In this document: positions 1 to 9,507 of the stretch, piece after piece | How positions within the stretch are numbered: the first letter of the stretch is position 1 | Layout of the letters: each line of letters opens with the position of its first letter | Assembly: GCF_015864825.1 (NCBI RefSeq) | Contig: NZ_JADYWL010000003.1 | Coordinates: forward strand, 1-64,000 | Direction of reading: 5' to 3' | Origin: Psychrobacter sp. NZS113 | GTDB lineage: Bacteria > Pseudomonadota > Gammaproteobacteria > Pseudomonadales > Moraxellaceae | Length of the DNA: 64,000 bases | The notes under the pieces: generated by a model | Seen by the model: only the letters and a program-made list of their open reading frames with translations | Told to the model about the DNA's origin: nothing | Databases searched by the model: none | Translations under genes and position numbers: made by a program

Positions 1-191
1 ACCTCGGTGCTGCTACTGGCAATGTCGGCACCGGCAGCTTGATACAACTCATCAGCGTAGTACGCTGCTTGACCTGCGCCTGACTGAATGACAACGTCAA
101 ACCCAAGCTTACGCAGTTTTTTTACTGCGTCTGGGGTTAGTGCGACACGGCTCTCGCTCGCGCTATCTGCACTGATTACACCGATTTTCAT
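1..191 (-). CDS. pntA: NAD(P) transhydrogenase subunit alpha, N-terminal part (cut by window edge)
   Basis: Only the first 63 codons are present; the rest lies left of the window. The product begins MKIGVISADSASESRVALTP and continues through VKKLRKLGFDVVIQSGAG, the typical N-terminus of the alanine dehydrogenase/PntA family (substrate/NAD-binding domain dI). PntA, with membrane partner PntB, couples hydride transfer between NADH and NADP+ to proton entry at the inner membrane. The SSxSxxRVALTP segment favours PntA over alanine dehydrogenase, but the membrane part that would settle it is not visible. The gene reads out of the window, so pntB cannot be checked. Confidence 0.8.
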   Translation of the reverse strand, partial: MKIGVISADSASESRVALTPDAVKKLRKLGFDVVIQSGAGQAAYYADELYQAAGADIASSSTE

Positions 192-251
192 ACCGTCTCC
201 TTACGTCTAGTGATTATTCTTCCGTTTTCGTCACTCAATTAGCAACAAGCT

Positions 252-1880
252 TTAGCCTAACGTACTGAAATATGCTAGGAATAACATGATGAAGATGAAT
301 AATATGGGTAATAACCACACTACTTTATCAACCTTACCAGGTACAACATACCAACCATCAACTTTCTCAGGTAAACCTTCAGCTGCAAATTTTAACTGCT
401 GACCTTTCACCGTCTGTTCGTGCCAATTTTTTTGCTTACCATCAAGTATCAAGCTTGCAACGATTGACACAACAATGTTGATAGCGCCGCCGATGACGAC
501 AAACCAAGGCCATGCGATGGTTGGTGGCGTCCAACTGGTAAACGGAATACCTGCTGCAAACACGTACACACCGATAAAACCAACAATTACACCAATAATA
601 AGGCCTTTCTCTGTAGTGTGTTTTGAAAAGAAACCCAAACCAAAAATAGCCAATTGTGCACCAACAAAATAAGAAGACACTTCTGTAAATGTCTCTAAGA
701 TAGATCCTTTACTGTCAATGAATGCGAATGCAATAGGGATAATGAATATTGCCCAAATGATGGTAAAAATACGAGAGGCTGTTAGATAATGCTTCTCGTC
801 GCCATCTTTTTTCATATATGGCTGATAAAAGTCGAGTACGGATATTGTCGCTAGAGAGTTCAATGCCGACGATAAACTTGACATTGAAGCTGATAAGATT
901 GCGGCAGCGATAATGCCCATTAAACCCGGAATAGCCAGCATGTTTGCAAATATCAAGATAATTTGATTTGGTTCTGCAAATACTTTGCCTTTGAAATACA
1001 CATATAATAAAGCGCCAATAAAAAAGAATAGAAAGTAGATAAAAAATGCAGCAAAGCCCATTAGCAGATAGGATTTTTTGGCATCTCCCATACTCTTTGC
1101 ACCTAAGGTACGCTGTACCATCATTTGATTACCACCGTATACTGTGATATGAAACAATGTCATCGCGACCACCCCTGCCCAAACCGTTGGGGCAACAGAA
1201 AAGTCTAGGCTCCAATTCAATGGATTTAGCTTATCGTTTTCTCCCAGCATAGTGAGAGCTCCTGACATCGGTGAGACTTCTCCAATTAATATGTAAAAGA
1301 TAATTCCCGCACCAAGGAATAGAATAAATCCCTGCAAGACGTCTGTCCAAATCACAGCATTCATACCACCCATTAGGGTATAGCCTACAACAATAGCTGA
1401 CATAAAGATGATTGCAGTTTTTGGATCTATACCTGTCGCAAAAGTAATGACAAAAGCCGTAGCAGTTAGGATAGAGGCTGTAGTAATAGTTTGGGTAACC
1501 AGAAACAGTGCACTTATAATGGCTCGAGATTTTTTACCAAACCGACGTTCTAAATAATCATAAATAGAGGCGACGCCACTGCTATAAAAGAAAGGTAGGA
1601 AAAATACAACAACGATGAAGATGACTATGGGATAGTTGATATGAATGGCGAGGGCTGCCATACCATCACCATATGCCCAAGCAGGTCCACCTAAAAATGA
1701 CAAGGCACTGATGTAAGTAGCAATTACGGAAATGCCAATGGCCCACCAAGGTGCTGAACGGTCACCAATATAATAATCTTCCGCCGTAGAGATTTTCCGA
1801 CTCATAAACCAGCCAAGCAAAAGATTGGCTAATAAATAAACAATGACAATCACCCAGTTGAGGGTACCAAAACTTTCCAT
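252..1880 (-). CDS. Sodium:solute symporter family protein (SSS)
   Basis: A 542-residue, very hydrophobic protein with about 13-14 predicted membrane segments, the normal size for the SSS family (sodium-coupled uptake of sugars, organic acids or amino acids). Family hallmarks are the N-terminal SRKISTAEDYYIGDRSAPWW stretch, the GGMNAVIWTDVLQG segment near residue 175 and the SASMSSLSSALNSLATISVLDFY stretch near residue 340, which contributes to the Na2 site in this fold. I prefer the ATG at 1880 to an in-frame TTG two codons upstream because an AGGA lies 8 bases before it. The substrate cannot be read from sequence. It stands alone between pntA and an IS relic, so context gives no pathway. 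Confidence 0.85.
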   Translation of the reverse strand: MESFGTLNWVIVIVYLLANLLLGWFMSRKISTAEDYYIGDRSAPWWAIGISVIATYISALSFLGGPAWAYGDGMAALAIHINYPIVIFIVVVFFLPFFYSSGVASIYDYLERRFGKKSRAIISALFLVTQTITTASILTATAFVITFATGIDPKTAIIFMSAIVVGYTLMGGMNAVIWTDVLQGFILFLGAGIIFYILIGEVSPMSGALTMLGENDKLNPLNWSLDFSVAPTVWAGVVAMTLFHITVYGGNQMMVQRTLGAKSMGDAKKSYLLMGFAAFFIYFLFFFIGALLYVYFKGKVFAEPNQIILIFANMLAIPGLMGIIAAAILSASMSSLSSALNSLATISVLDFYQPYMKKDGDEKHYLTASRIFTIIWAIFIIPIAFAFIDSKGSILETFTEVSSYFVGAQLAIFGLGFFSKHTTEKGLIIGVIVGFIGVYVFAAGIPFTSWTPPTIAWPWFVVIGGAINIVVSIVASLILDGKQKNWHEQTVKGQQLKFAAEGLPEKVDGWYVVPGKVDKVVWLLPILFIFIMLFLAYFSTLG

Positions 1881-2103
1881 AATCAAGATCCTTTTATTAA
1901 TGGCCCTCTCAAGTGCGTAAAGTAAAACTTTATGAGCTTGATTAGGATTTCTTATAAATCAATATGACTTGAGTATATTTAATATTGAATTCGAATGCAA
2001 TAAATTTGTACAGTGTGTTTTGGCTTGCTCTTATTCTTAGATGAGCGTCAAAATAGACTTATTTAAAGTGAGAGGTATTGCAGGAATAGTAAAATTATAA
2101 TTA

Positions 2104-2600
2104 CTGAGCTATGCTGAAAAAACCGTAGAAATAAACTTAGTAAACTAACGACTAGAAAAGAAACTTACCATGACCAACAAAATCAGAACTTACAGCATAG
2201 AATCTAAAGCAGAAGCTTTTAAGGAGATTGCGGACAGCAATGGCAACTTTTCAGCCACTGCTAAACAGTTTGGCACAGTGATGCAAACCTTATCAAACTG
2301 GAATAGTAGAGCCAATTAAGATAAGATTTCCGGCACAGAACAATATGATCTAGATTTTATGGTCGCTATGCAGGGAATAAGGCAGCTTAAAGTGGCTTAA
2401 AACGAACGAGAGATCCCAAATGAGGATTGACTGTATGCCTACCTAAGTGTGCAAGGATACGATATCAGTCAATATATGGTTAGAAGCATCAAAGAAGAAT
2501 ACGGTATCAAACGCCGTCGTCACAAGCGCTTTAAAATTACTACCAACTCCGATCATAACAAGCTTGTCTATCCAAACGTGCTAAATCAGAAGTTTTAATT
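2104..2600 (+). pseudogene. IS3-family transposase relic (orfA plus orfB fragment)
   Basis: The sequence from 2104 (GAGCTATGCTGAAAAAACCG) matches the outer end of the larger element at 34157-35559. It is followed by a decayed orfA beginning at 2170 (MTNKIRTYSIESKAEAFKEI), with stops and internal loss. From about 2438 a fragment of orfB reads GYDISQYMVRSIKEEYGIKR then HKRFKITTNSDHNKLVYPN, matching the DISQYMVQRIKEEHG segment of the orfB piece at 34699-34977. The copy stops at about 2600 against the end of the EamA gene, and the catalytic DDE part is missing, so it cannot be active. Confidence 0.85.
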
Positions 2601-2602
2601 TG

Positions 2603-3511
2603 TCAGATTGGACTTGTCTGAACTACCCTCTTCCTACCAGTCTGAATAAGCAGAACGCCACCAAGAATCAATAGTAAAGCTATAACCTCTAAACGAGTAA
2701 TATCCTCTCCTATTATCGCACCAATAATAACAGCAACAACTGGGGCAATATAAGTTGCGCCAGCCGCACGCACCGAGCCTAGCGTCTCAATGATATAGTA
2801 ATAAATTAGAAAAGCGGCTCCCGTTCCTAATATACCAAGCCCAAAAAACGTTCCCCACATAGCGTGACTGTCTGTTGCTATATTAGTAATGCCATCAAAA
2901 TCAATCAGTACCGCAAGCGTGATAACAGCGATACCTATTTGCCATGTAGCTAATGCCAGTGGTGGCAGCTTTAGATAAGATAAAAAACGACGTGCATATA
3001 CGAACGACGCACCAATACTCAAAGAGCCAGTAAGCATCCATAAAACACCTATAACAGATACTCCTGCATCTCCTTGCCATGGTTGTGCACTCAATACAAT
3101 ACCAGCAAACCCTAAAATAATTCCTATCGCCATCTGCTTGGTGGGGCACTCTTCTGGCAAGAATAATGCCGCACCTAAAAACGTAAATATAGGAATTGAT
3201 CCGCTTAGTAAGCCAGCAATACTGGTGGGCAATAAAGCCGTACCCGCAACAAACCCATAATAATAGAACGAGGTTGCAAGCACCGACATTGCGATAAAGT
3301 GAGGTAAATATTTCAGCTGTTCGCGAGTAATAACTTTAGTACGCCATGCTATGAGTGCTAATGGCAAAAATCCAAATAATACTCGCAAAAATACGGTTTG
3401 AGAGGGTGAGATCAACGCTGTAGCCCATTTCATAAAAATGAAGTTTGACCCCCAGATCACACCAAGTAAAACCAATGCAGCATATGCGCGAAACATAGAA
3501 TCAATCTTCAT
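2603..3511 (-). CDS. EamA/DMT-superfamily transporter
   Basis: A 302-residue protein with ten predicted membrane segments in two tandem EamA halves, the usual architecture of 10-TM drug/metabolite exporters. The N-terminal half carries the family-typical LGVIWGSNFIFMKWA. The C-terminal half carries GTGAAFLIYYYIIETLGSVRAAGATYIAPVVAVIIGA, close to the conserved half-repeat signature. Such proteins usually export amino acids or other metabolites. Its stop codon lies next to the IS relic. It is co-directional with the SDR gene upstream (39-base gap), so the pair may be co-transcribed and controlled by the divergent LysR gene at 4366. Confidence 0.85.
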   Translation of the reverse strand: MKIDSMFRAYAALVLLGVIWGSNFIFMKWATALISPSQTVFLRVLFGFLPLALIAWRTKVITREQLKYLPHFIAMSVLATSFYYYGFVAGTALLPTSIAGLLSGSIPIFTFLGAALFLPEECPTKQMAIGIILGFAGIVLSAQPWQGDAGVSVIGVLWMLTGSLSIGASFVYARRFLSYLKLPPLALATWQIGIAVITLAVLIDFDGITNIATDSHAMWGTFFGLGILGTGAAFLIYYYIIETLGSVRAAGATYIAPVVAVIIGAIIGEDITRLEVIALLLILGGVLLIQTGRKRVVQTSPI

Positions 3512-3550
3512 GAGGCAACTCTCTTAGGTATACAAACGTTAATTGGCTCA

Positions 3551-4255
3551 TTAGACGGAACGGATCACACCACCGTCAACACGTATACTCTGACCAGTAA
3601 TATAACCAGCATCTTCTGATAATAAAAAAGCAATGGCTGAGGCTACTTCCTTAGCCTCACCATAACGTGCCATCGGTACATTTTCACGGCGCTCAGTCAC
3701 TTCAGGTAAGCTATCGATCCAGCCGGGTAAAACACTATTAATTCGAATACCCTGTGCTGCATAATCATCAGAAAAAATCTTTGTAAAAGCACCAAGGCTG
3801 GCACGGAAGGCTGTTGATGTTGGAAAAAGCGAGGTTGGTTGCGATACCCAAGAAGTAGAAATATTGACAATAGAACCACCACATTGTGCCATCATAATAG
3901 GAGTAACCAAACGAATAGGACGCACCGCACTGAGAAAATAAACCTCCATTCCTTTATGCCAATCTTCATCAGTAATTTCCAAAATAGGCGCTCGTGGGCC
4001 ATGACCTGCAGAGTTCACTAGCGCATCAATACGGCCCCATTTTTCCATAGCTAAATTAACCAAGCATTGAACATCAGCATCTATCAAATTAGAACCAGTG
4101 ACACCAACGCCCCCTAGCTCCTCTGCTAACAACTTACCTTTTCCAGAAGAGGATAAGATAGCTACCTTATAGCCATCCTGTGCAAGCTTACGAGCTGCTG
4201 CTGCACCTATACCTGAACCACCTGCCATGATAAGGGCCACTTTTTCTATAGTCAT
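3551..4255 (-). CDS. SDR-family protein with altered catalytic residues
   Basis: A 234-residue Rossmann-fold protein of the short-chain dehydrogenase family. It has the nucleotide motif AGGSGIGAAAA at the N-terminus, an NSAG-like segment and a C-terminal INSVLPGW plus GYITGQSIRVDGG. In canonical enzymes YxxxK follows the catalytic serine. Counting back from the conserved RINSVLPG block, the equivalent positions here read S-T-A-F-R, so both Tyr and Lys are replaced. I know of SDR subfamilies with this pattern, but their chemistry is not clear to me. The ATG at 4255 has a GGAG 6 bases upstream; an earlier in-frame ATG exists at 4267. It is divergent from the LysR gene at 4366, which may control it and the exporter downstream. 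Confidence 0.8.
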   Translation of the reverse strand: MTIEKVALIMAGGSGIGAAAARKLAQDGYKVAILSSSGKGKLLAEELGGVGVTGSNLIDADVQCLVNLAMEKWGRIDALVNSAGHGPRAPILEITDEDWHKGMEVYFLSAVRPIRLVTPIMMAQCGGSIVNISTSWVSQPTSLFPTSTAFRASLGAFTKIFSDDYAAQGIRINSVLPGWIDSLPEVTERRENVPMARYGEAKEVASAIAFLLSEDAGYITGQSIRVDGGVIRSV

Positions 4256-4365
4256 AATATTCTCCATCAGTTATTGTTTTATCTATGATAGCTAATATAA
4301 TCCAAACTCTCGCACCATAATAAAAGATGCTAGACTGTAGAAAATCTACTGCCTAGAAGAATGTC

Positions 4366-5241
4366 ATGCCAGAGTATTATCGCCCACTACCACCATTAAA
4401 TGCATTGCGTGCATTTGAAGCCGCTGGTCGTAAGCTAAATTTTCGGGCTGCAGCGGATGAGCTGTTTGTGACCCAAGGAGCTGTTGCTCAGCAAGTTCGT
4501 ACACTAGAGGAGCACATGGGATTCCCTTTATTTCAAAGGCTACCAAAAGGAGTCGCTCTTACAAGCCAAGGAACCATATACTTTGCAGAAGTCACACGTG
4601 CTTTTGATATTTTAAAAAAGGCAACGGCACAAATACTAAAGGAGCCTAATACAGTCACTATTAGTGTGACCCCTACTTTTGCCACCAAGCTATTACTTCC
4701 ACAGCTTTCTTCACTAACAAATGCTGTTCCTGAAGCAGATTTACGTACTGTCGCAACCGAATCCATTGCAGATTTCGACCGTGATCAGGTAGATATTGCT
4801 GTACGCCTTACTCGCCCACCATTTCCTGCTTCATTTGAAACCCAGCTACTGTTTACCCAAAAACTTGTGCCCGTTGCAAGCCCTCATCTTATTAGTCATA
4901 TAACACTACCTATATCACTCAATCACTTACGTGATATGACACTACTACATGACTCACATAACCACTGGCCACGTTTTTTTAACACTACTGACAAACTATC
5001 AGGTACAGTATTTAATCAAACAGCGCTCACTATCGATGCTGCATTAGCTGGTCAGGGAGTTGCTATTGCCTGTCAGGTATTTGTACAAGCGGACTTATCT
5101 GCAGGTCGGTTGGTTCAAGTCAGTGATTCAATCTTAACGGTTGAACCTGATTATTACCTTGTACGCAAACGAACATCTAACTCACGACCAACTGTAGATG
5201 CAGTGTGGAACTGGTGTATTAAAAATTTAGCAATCAACTGA
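4366..5241 (+). CDS. LysR-family transcriptional regulator (GcvA-like)
   Basis: A 291-residue protein of standard LTTR length. The N-terminal winged helix-turn-helix covers about residues 9-66 (LNALRAFEAAGRKLNFRAAA, then TQGAVAQQVRTLEEHMG and the wing LFQRLPKGVALTSQG). The remainder is the periplasmic-binding-like effector domain, with the IAVRLTRPPFP segment typical of the GcvA-like branch. It is divergent from the SDR-EamA pair with about 110 bases between start codons, the usual arrangement for an LTTR and its targets. The effector is unknown. Confidence 0.88.
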   Translation: MPEYYRPLPPLNALRAFEAAGRKLNFRAAADELFVTQGAVAQQVRTLEEHMGFPLFQRLPKGVALTSQGTIYFAEVTRAFDILKKATAQILKEPNTVTISVTPTFATKLLLPQLSSLTNAVPEADLRTVATESIADFDRDQVDIAVRLTRPPFPASFETQLLFTQKLVPVASPHLISHITLPISLNHLRDMTLLHDSHNHWPRFFNTTDKLSGTVFNQTALTIDAALAGQGVAIACQVFVQADLSAGRLVQVSDSILTVEPDYYLVRKRTSNSRPTVDAVWNWCIKNLAIN

Positions 5242-5471
5242 AGAGTGGATAAAAGGTATAACGTGAGTTAGCCCATTCTTTATAACTATAAAGATATTTA
5301 GATACCGTTCAAAATATATTGCTATTGCGGTAGCCTTTCTTTCCAGAGTACTAGAGTACGTCTCAAATTTGAACGACTGTCATTTAACGATAAAAATAAC
5401 TTTCTGTAATAATTACAGGTGTTGATGACCTCGCTTTAAATAGGAATGAATCAACTTGAAACCTATATGCT

Positions 5472-6725
5472 TTAATATTTGGAAACAAAGCGATCACTAC
5501 TAAAAGGCTCTGCATCAATAAATAATGGCTTACCATGGATCATCTCTTCAATAAGACGCCCTGTCACTGGCCCAAGCGTTAAACCTTGATGCGCATGACC
5601 AAAAGCAAACCACAAATTGGCGTGTTTATATGCAGGCCCAATAACTGGCTTCATATCAGGCATGCAAGGCCTTGTACCACACCATGCTTCAGATTCTACA
5701 GCAATCTCAAGCGGTAGAATCTTGCGTGCATACATCAGTACTGATTCTAACTGATCAAAGTTTTTTGGGTCATCTGACATTGCCATTTCAGCTCCAGTCG
5801 TAATTCTAATACCTTGATCCATAGCTCCCATTACAAAGCCTTTTTCTACATCAAATAAGCTGTGAGAAAACGCGCTTTTATCAGTCATTTGAAAGTGTTG
5901 ATGATAACCACGCATAGGAAATAATGGGATCTTATAACCCAATGGCTCGATGAGATTAGCTGACCAAGGACCTGCAGCAATTACTAATTTCTGACATGAG
6001 TAGGTTTCGCCATCTGTCGTAACCTGCCAACCCTCTTCCGTCTGTATAACGCTGTTTACCGTTGACTGCTTTATCTCTCCAGCCATTTTTTCAAAATTTT
6101 CAGCATATGCTTTGACAAGATTGCCAGGGCTTTTTATCTGCCAAGAATTTTTCCAATGGATACCACCGACATAGTCTGTAAAATTTATGTTTGGCTCTAA
6201 CTCTTTTAGCGCTGCTAGCGATAAAACTTCATACTCCACGCCTTGATTAGCCGCTTTTTTTGCTTTGCCAATGGCTTTTTCAAAACTATTGGATAGACGA
6301 TGAAGCTCAATCCAGCCTATTTTTCTAACTAGCTCATCAGCGCCTGATGCTTTAATCATAGGGTCATGCTCGTTTGTACAATGCTGAATGAGCGTAGACC
6401 ATTCTTTATCTATCTCTTTAACCTTTTTCGGACTGGAATTTATCCAGTATTGTAATAAGGGGCGCTGAAGATTATAGATAGCAGACCAACGGTATCGAAT
6501 ATCGGTACTATTATTCGGCAATACTCTGAAAACTTCTCTAAAACTTCTAGGAAATGGTTTAATATTTACGGCTTCTCTTGTGATAATACCTGCATTACCA
6601 TATGACGTTTCTTCTCCTGGTTGCTTTTTATCGAGCAAGAGAACTTGAGAGTTGCTTTTTTGAAGATGCCAGGCTATAGAGGTTCCTACTATACCTGCAC
6701 CAATAACGATCACGTCATAGCGCAT
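5472..6725 (-). CDS. FAD-dependent D-amino acid dehydrogenase (DadA-like)
   Basis: A 417-residue DAO-fold flavoprotein, the size of DadA. The FAD-binding Rossmann motif is at residues 8-14 (IGAGIVG), followed by SNSQVLLLDKKQPGEETSYGNAGI, the usual DadA start. The C-terminal block has WCGTRPCMPDMKPVIGP and AFGHAHQGLTLGPVTGRL. DadA enzymes oxidise D-amino acids to 2-oxo acids and pass electrons to the respiratory chain. In this cluster the natural substrate would be D-lysine (or another cyclising D-amino acid), giving the 2-keto-6-aminocaproate/piperideine-2-carboxylate pair; that assignment is inference. The start at 6725 has AGGA 7 bases upstream. It is the last gene of the minus-strand lysine-type cluster. 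Confidence 0.82.
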   Translation of the reverse strand: MRYDVIVIGAGIVGTSIAWHLQKSNSQVLLLDKKQPGEETSYGNAGIITREAVNIKPFPRSFREVFRVLPNNSTDIRYRWSAIYNLQRPLLQYWINSSPKKVKEIDKEWSTLIQHCTNEHDPMIKASGADELVRKIGWIELHRLSNSFEKAIGKAKKAANQGVEYEVLSLAALKELEPNINFTDYVGGIHWKNSWQIKSPGNLVKAYAENFEKMAGEIKQSTVNSVIQTEEGWQVTTDGETYSCQKLVIAAGPWSANLIEPLGYKIPLFPMRGYHQHFQMTDKSAFSHSLFDVEKGFVMGAMDQGIRITTGAEMAMSDDPKNFDQLESVLMYARKILPLEIAVESEAWCGTRPCMPDMKPVIGPAYKHANLWFAFGHAHQGLTLGPVTGRLIEEMIHGKPLFIDAEPFSSDRFVSKY

Positions 6726-6820
6726 ATTAATATCCTTAAATAGTAAGCCCATTTCATTAATTTAAAGTAATTTTCTTTACATGGATTTTCATAAAAAATC
6801 AATTTATTGGCTGAATATTT

Positions 6821-7849
6821 TTATAGCTCAATAGACTGACCTAAACCTTCTTTTTTAGCTTTTTGGGCAATCTTTATGGCAACTGCTGCATCAAAGCTTG
6901 CTGCACCAACTGACTTAAATAGCGTAATACCTTTACCCTCATTCGCATCAATACTGATTTTTTTATTGACCAGATCACTTAACGTACCTGTCAGTTGATC
7001 CCATATCCAAGTGCTTTGAATGTCATTATGAGCTTGTATTAAATCACCTGCCTCATGTAAACCACCCTCTGCATCATCGATAATAATAGCAGTACTGGCT
7101 TCTATAACCGAGTTACTAACCTCTTTCATCGTTGCTTGATAAGCACCAACCGCATTAATATGAGCATCCGGCTTTACTTGTGAAGCTTCAAAAAGTCCTG
7201 TCGTTGCTCGTGTCGCAAGATTAATAATATCAGCGTTTTTGATAGCCTCTTCGACACTTTCACAAACTTTAAAATCGACTTGCCATTGTGGATATTCTTG
7301 CTCAAATTTGTTCTGAAATTTATGTGCCGTCTGAGGTGTCCTGTTCCAAACAGTTACTTTTTTAATATTTGGACGCACAGTGAGTATCGCATTGAGTTGC
7401 TCATATGCCATTCCTCCAGTGCCTATCACCGCTGCCTCACTACTAGCTGGATTTGCTAAATATTTAGTCGCAATTCCGGACAGTGCTGCTGTTCGTACTT
7501 GAGTGATATATATACCATCCAAAAATGCCAGTACCTCTCCTGTTTCATTGTCTGATACGGTAATGACTGCCATGGTTGTTGGCTTATCACGCTTAGGGTT
7601 GTCTGGACAGATATTTACCAGCTTTACCACTGCATACTCGTTATCACCATCAAAAACTACTGAGGGCATAGATAGATGTGAGCCAGATGTGTTTTTGTTA
7701 CTTTCCTCAAAAGTAGGAATCACTAGGCGCTCAGGTGTCTTAATCCATGTTGGATGATCGCCTTGTACTTTGAGTAAATCCTCAATAGCGTTGATTGCCA
7801 TTGACATCGTCAGTTGTTTTTTTACCGTATTAATATCTAAAATTTGCAT
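6821..7849 (-). CDS. Ornithine cyclodeaminase/mu-crystallin family protein; candidate ketimine reductase or lysine cyclodeaminase
   Basis: A 342-residue member of the OCD/mu-crystallin family. The NAD(P)-binding GTGGMA is at residues 143-148, with VVKLVN at 75-80 and QVRTAALSG at 117-125 as the substrate-binding segments. Known family activities include ornithine and lysine cyclodeaminase, alanine dehydrogenase and reduction of cyclic ketimines such as piperideine-2-carboxylate. Lying between a DadA-like enzyme and genes resembling pipecolate oxidation, the best inferred role is formation of L-pipecolate. It could do this by reducing the ketimine from D-lysine oxidation, or by cyclising L-lysine directly. 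The start at 7849 is preceded by GGGGA. The upstream in-frame non-ATG start is less well placed. Confidence 0.8.
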   Translation of the reverse strand: MQILDINTVKKQLTMSMAINAIEDLLKVQGDHPTWIKTPERLVIPTFEESNKNTSGSHLSMPSVVFDGDNEYAVVKLVNICPDNPKRDKPTTMAVITVSDNETGEVLAFLDGIYITQVRTAALSGIATKYLANPASSEAAVIGTGGMAYEQLNAILTVRPNIKKVTVWNRTPQTAHKFQNKFEQEYPQWQVDFKVCESVEEAIKNADIINLATRATTGLFEASQVKPDAHINAVGAYQATMKEVSNSVIEASTAIIIDDAEGGLHEAGDLIQAHNDIQSTWIWDQLTGTLSDLVNKKISIDANEGKGITLFKSVGAASFDAAVAIKIAQKAKKEGLGQSIEL

Positions 7850-7942
7850 AATTATCCCCAAACTGCCCTGTGAATTTGTTATTACGGATTATAAAGATGT
7901 TATAGAGCATAGAAATTAAACATCATTAATACCTAAGTTCTT

Positions 7943-9373
7943 TTATTCAATATCAAAAATCTTACCGCGGTTCATAATGTTGTTTGGATCGAATACTTTT
8001 TTGACTTCTCGTAAATAATCAATTTCAGTTTCGCTACGGCTGTACTGTAGATAAGGCTTTTTGGTCATACCCACGCCATGCTCAGCAGAGACTGAACCGC
8101 CATATTTTTGTACCGTCTCGAACACGTGTTTATTGACAACCTGACACTCAGCAAAGAAATCATCCTTGTTCATATTCTCAGGCTTTAGGATATTGAGATG
8201 TAAGTTACCATCACCGATATGACCGAACCAACAGACTTCAAAGTCAGGGTAATTACTGCTAACGATGTGATCAATTTGTTCTATAAACTCTGGCACATGG
8301 CTGATAAGCACAGACACATCATTTTTATAAGGCGTAAATACCGAGATAGTCTCTGAGATATACTCTCGCAGCTTCCACAGCTCTGCCGCTTGCGTGAGGT
8401 TTTGGCTCATGACACCATCTACAACCCAACCTTGTTCCATGCAATCCTCAAATATGGCCATGGCTTTATCCATGATGGGCTCGTAGGGTGTTTCAAACTC
8501 TAATAGCGTATAAAATTTGGTGCGAGATTCAAACGGCTCTTGCACTTGACCATGTGCCATCAGCTTATCAATGGCCACACCATCAAAGAATTCAAAGGCG
8601 GTCAAATCAATCTTCGCTTGAAAAGCGGATAGCACGTTCATCACATCGTTAAAGCTGTCCATGCCGAGTACCATGACACTTAAGTCTTGTGGCTGACGCT
8701 CAAGCTTGATTTGTGCATGAGTGACTAGGCCAAGCGTGCCTTCGCTACCGATAAATAATTGACGTAAGTCATAACCCGTGGCGTTCTTTACCATACCGCG
8801 GTTGAGATGCAAGATATCACCTTTACCTGTGACGACAGTCAGTCCCATAATCCATTGGCGCGTCATACCATAACGAATGACTTTGATACCGCCAGCATTG
8901 GTTCCGATATTGCCACCGATTTGACTTGATCCTGCTGAGGCAAAGTCGACAGGATAGTACAAGTCTTTGGACTCTGCGAACTGTTGCAGCTGCTGAGTGA
9001 TCACGCCTGCTTCAACTTCAACCATGCGATCTGCAGGATAGAACTGTCCGATATGATTCATTTTATCCATGCTGACGACGATTTCACCGTTGGCAGCGAC
9101 AGCACCAGCAGAGAGTCCTGTACGACCACCACTGGGGGTCAAGACAATATTGTGTTCATTGGCAAGAAGTACGATGGATTGCACTTGCTCTGTGCTCTTT
9201 GGAAAGACGATAGCAGATGCAGCTGGGGCAAAATGCTTGGTCCAGTCTTTGCCCCAATGCTCTAAACTCTCAGCGTCAGTTTTGATTTGGCTAGCATCGT
9301 ACTTATAGTCATGTAATAGCGACTGTATTAGGGTATTGATAACGACTTGAGATGATTCTAAAAGTTCATGCAC
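7943..9373 (-). CDS. FAD-linked D-2-hydroxyglutarate dehydrogenase
   Basis: A 476-residue protein of the FAD-linked oxidase C family. The PCMH-type FAD domain includes PSGGRTGLSAGAV (residues 80-92) and GGNIGTNAGGIKVIRYGMTRQW. The C-terminal catalytic domain has WFGHIGDGNLHLNI, the metal-binding His cluster, and GGSVSAEHGVGMTKKPYL. Relatives include D-lactate, glycolate and D-2-hydroxyglutarate dehydrogenases. With a DUF1338 hydroxyglutarate synthase in the same cluster, D-2-hydroxyglutarate is the most sensible substrate and 2-oxoglutarate the product, as reported for the Pseudomonas putida lysine pathway. The substrate is inferred from context; the family assignment is secure. Confidence 0.85.
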   Translation of the reverse strand: MHELLESSQVVINTLIQSLLHDYKYDASQIKTDAESLEHWGKDWTKHFAPAASAIVFPKSTEQVQSIVLLANEHNIVLTPSGGRTGLSAGAVAANGEIVVSMDKMNHIGQFYPADRMVEVEAGVITQQLQQFAESKDLYYPVDFASAGSSQIGGNIGTNAGGIKVIRYGMTRQWIMGLTVVTGKGDILHLNRGMVKNATGYDLRQLFIGSEGTLGLVTHAQIKLERQPQDLSVMVLGMDSFNDVMNVLSAFQAKIDLTAFEFFDGVAIDKLMAHGQVQEPFESRTKFYTLLEFETPYEPIMDKAMAIFEDCMEQGWVVDGVMSQNLTQAAELWKLREYISETISVFTPYKNDVSVLISHVPEFIEQIDHIVSSNYPDFEVCWFGHIGDGNLHLNILKPENMNKDDFFAECQVVNKHVFETVQKYGGSVSAEHGVGMTKKPYLQYSRSETEIDYLREVKKVFDPNNIMNRGKIFDIE

Positions 9374-9507
9374 CAGATGTATTCCCTACTATGATGAAAG
9401 ATAGAACAGACCACCTAATTACCACGTACCATACCAATGGTGTTTATATTGATAATTATCAGTGAGACCTTTAATGAAATATCTATTATTGCTACCTGAT
9501 ATTTACG

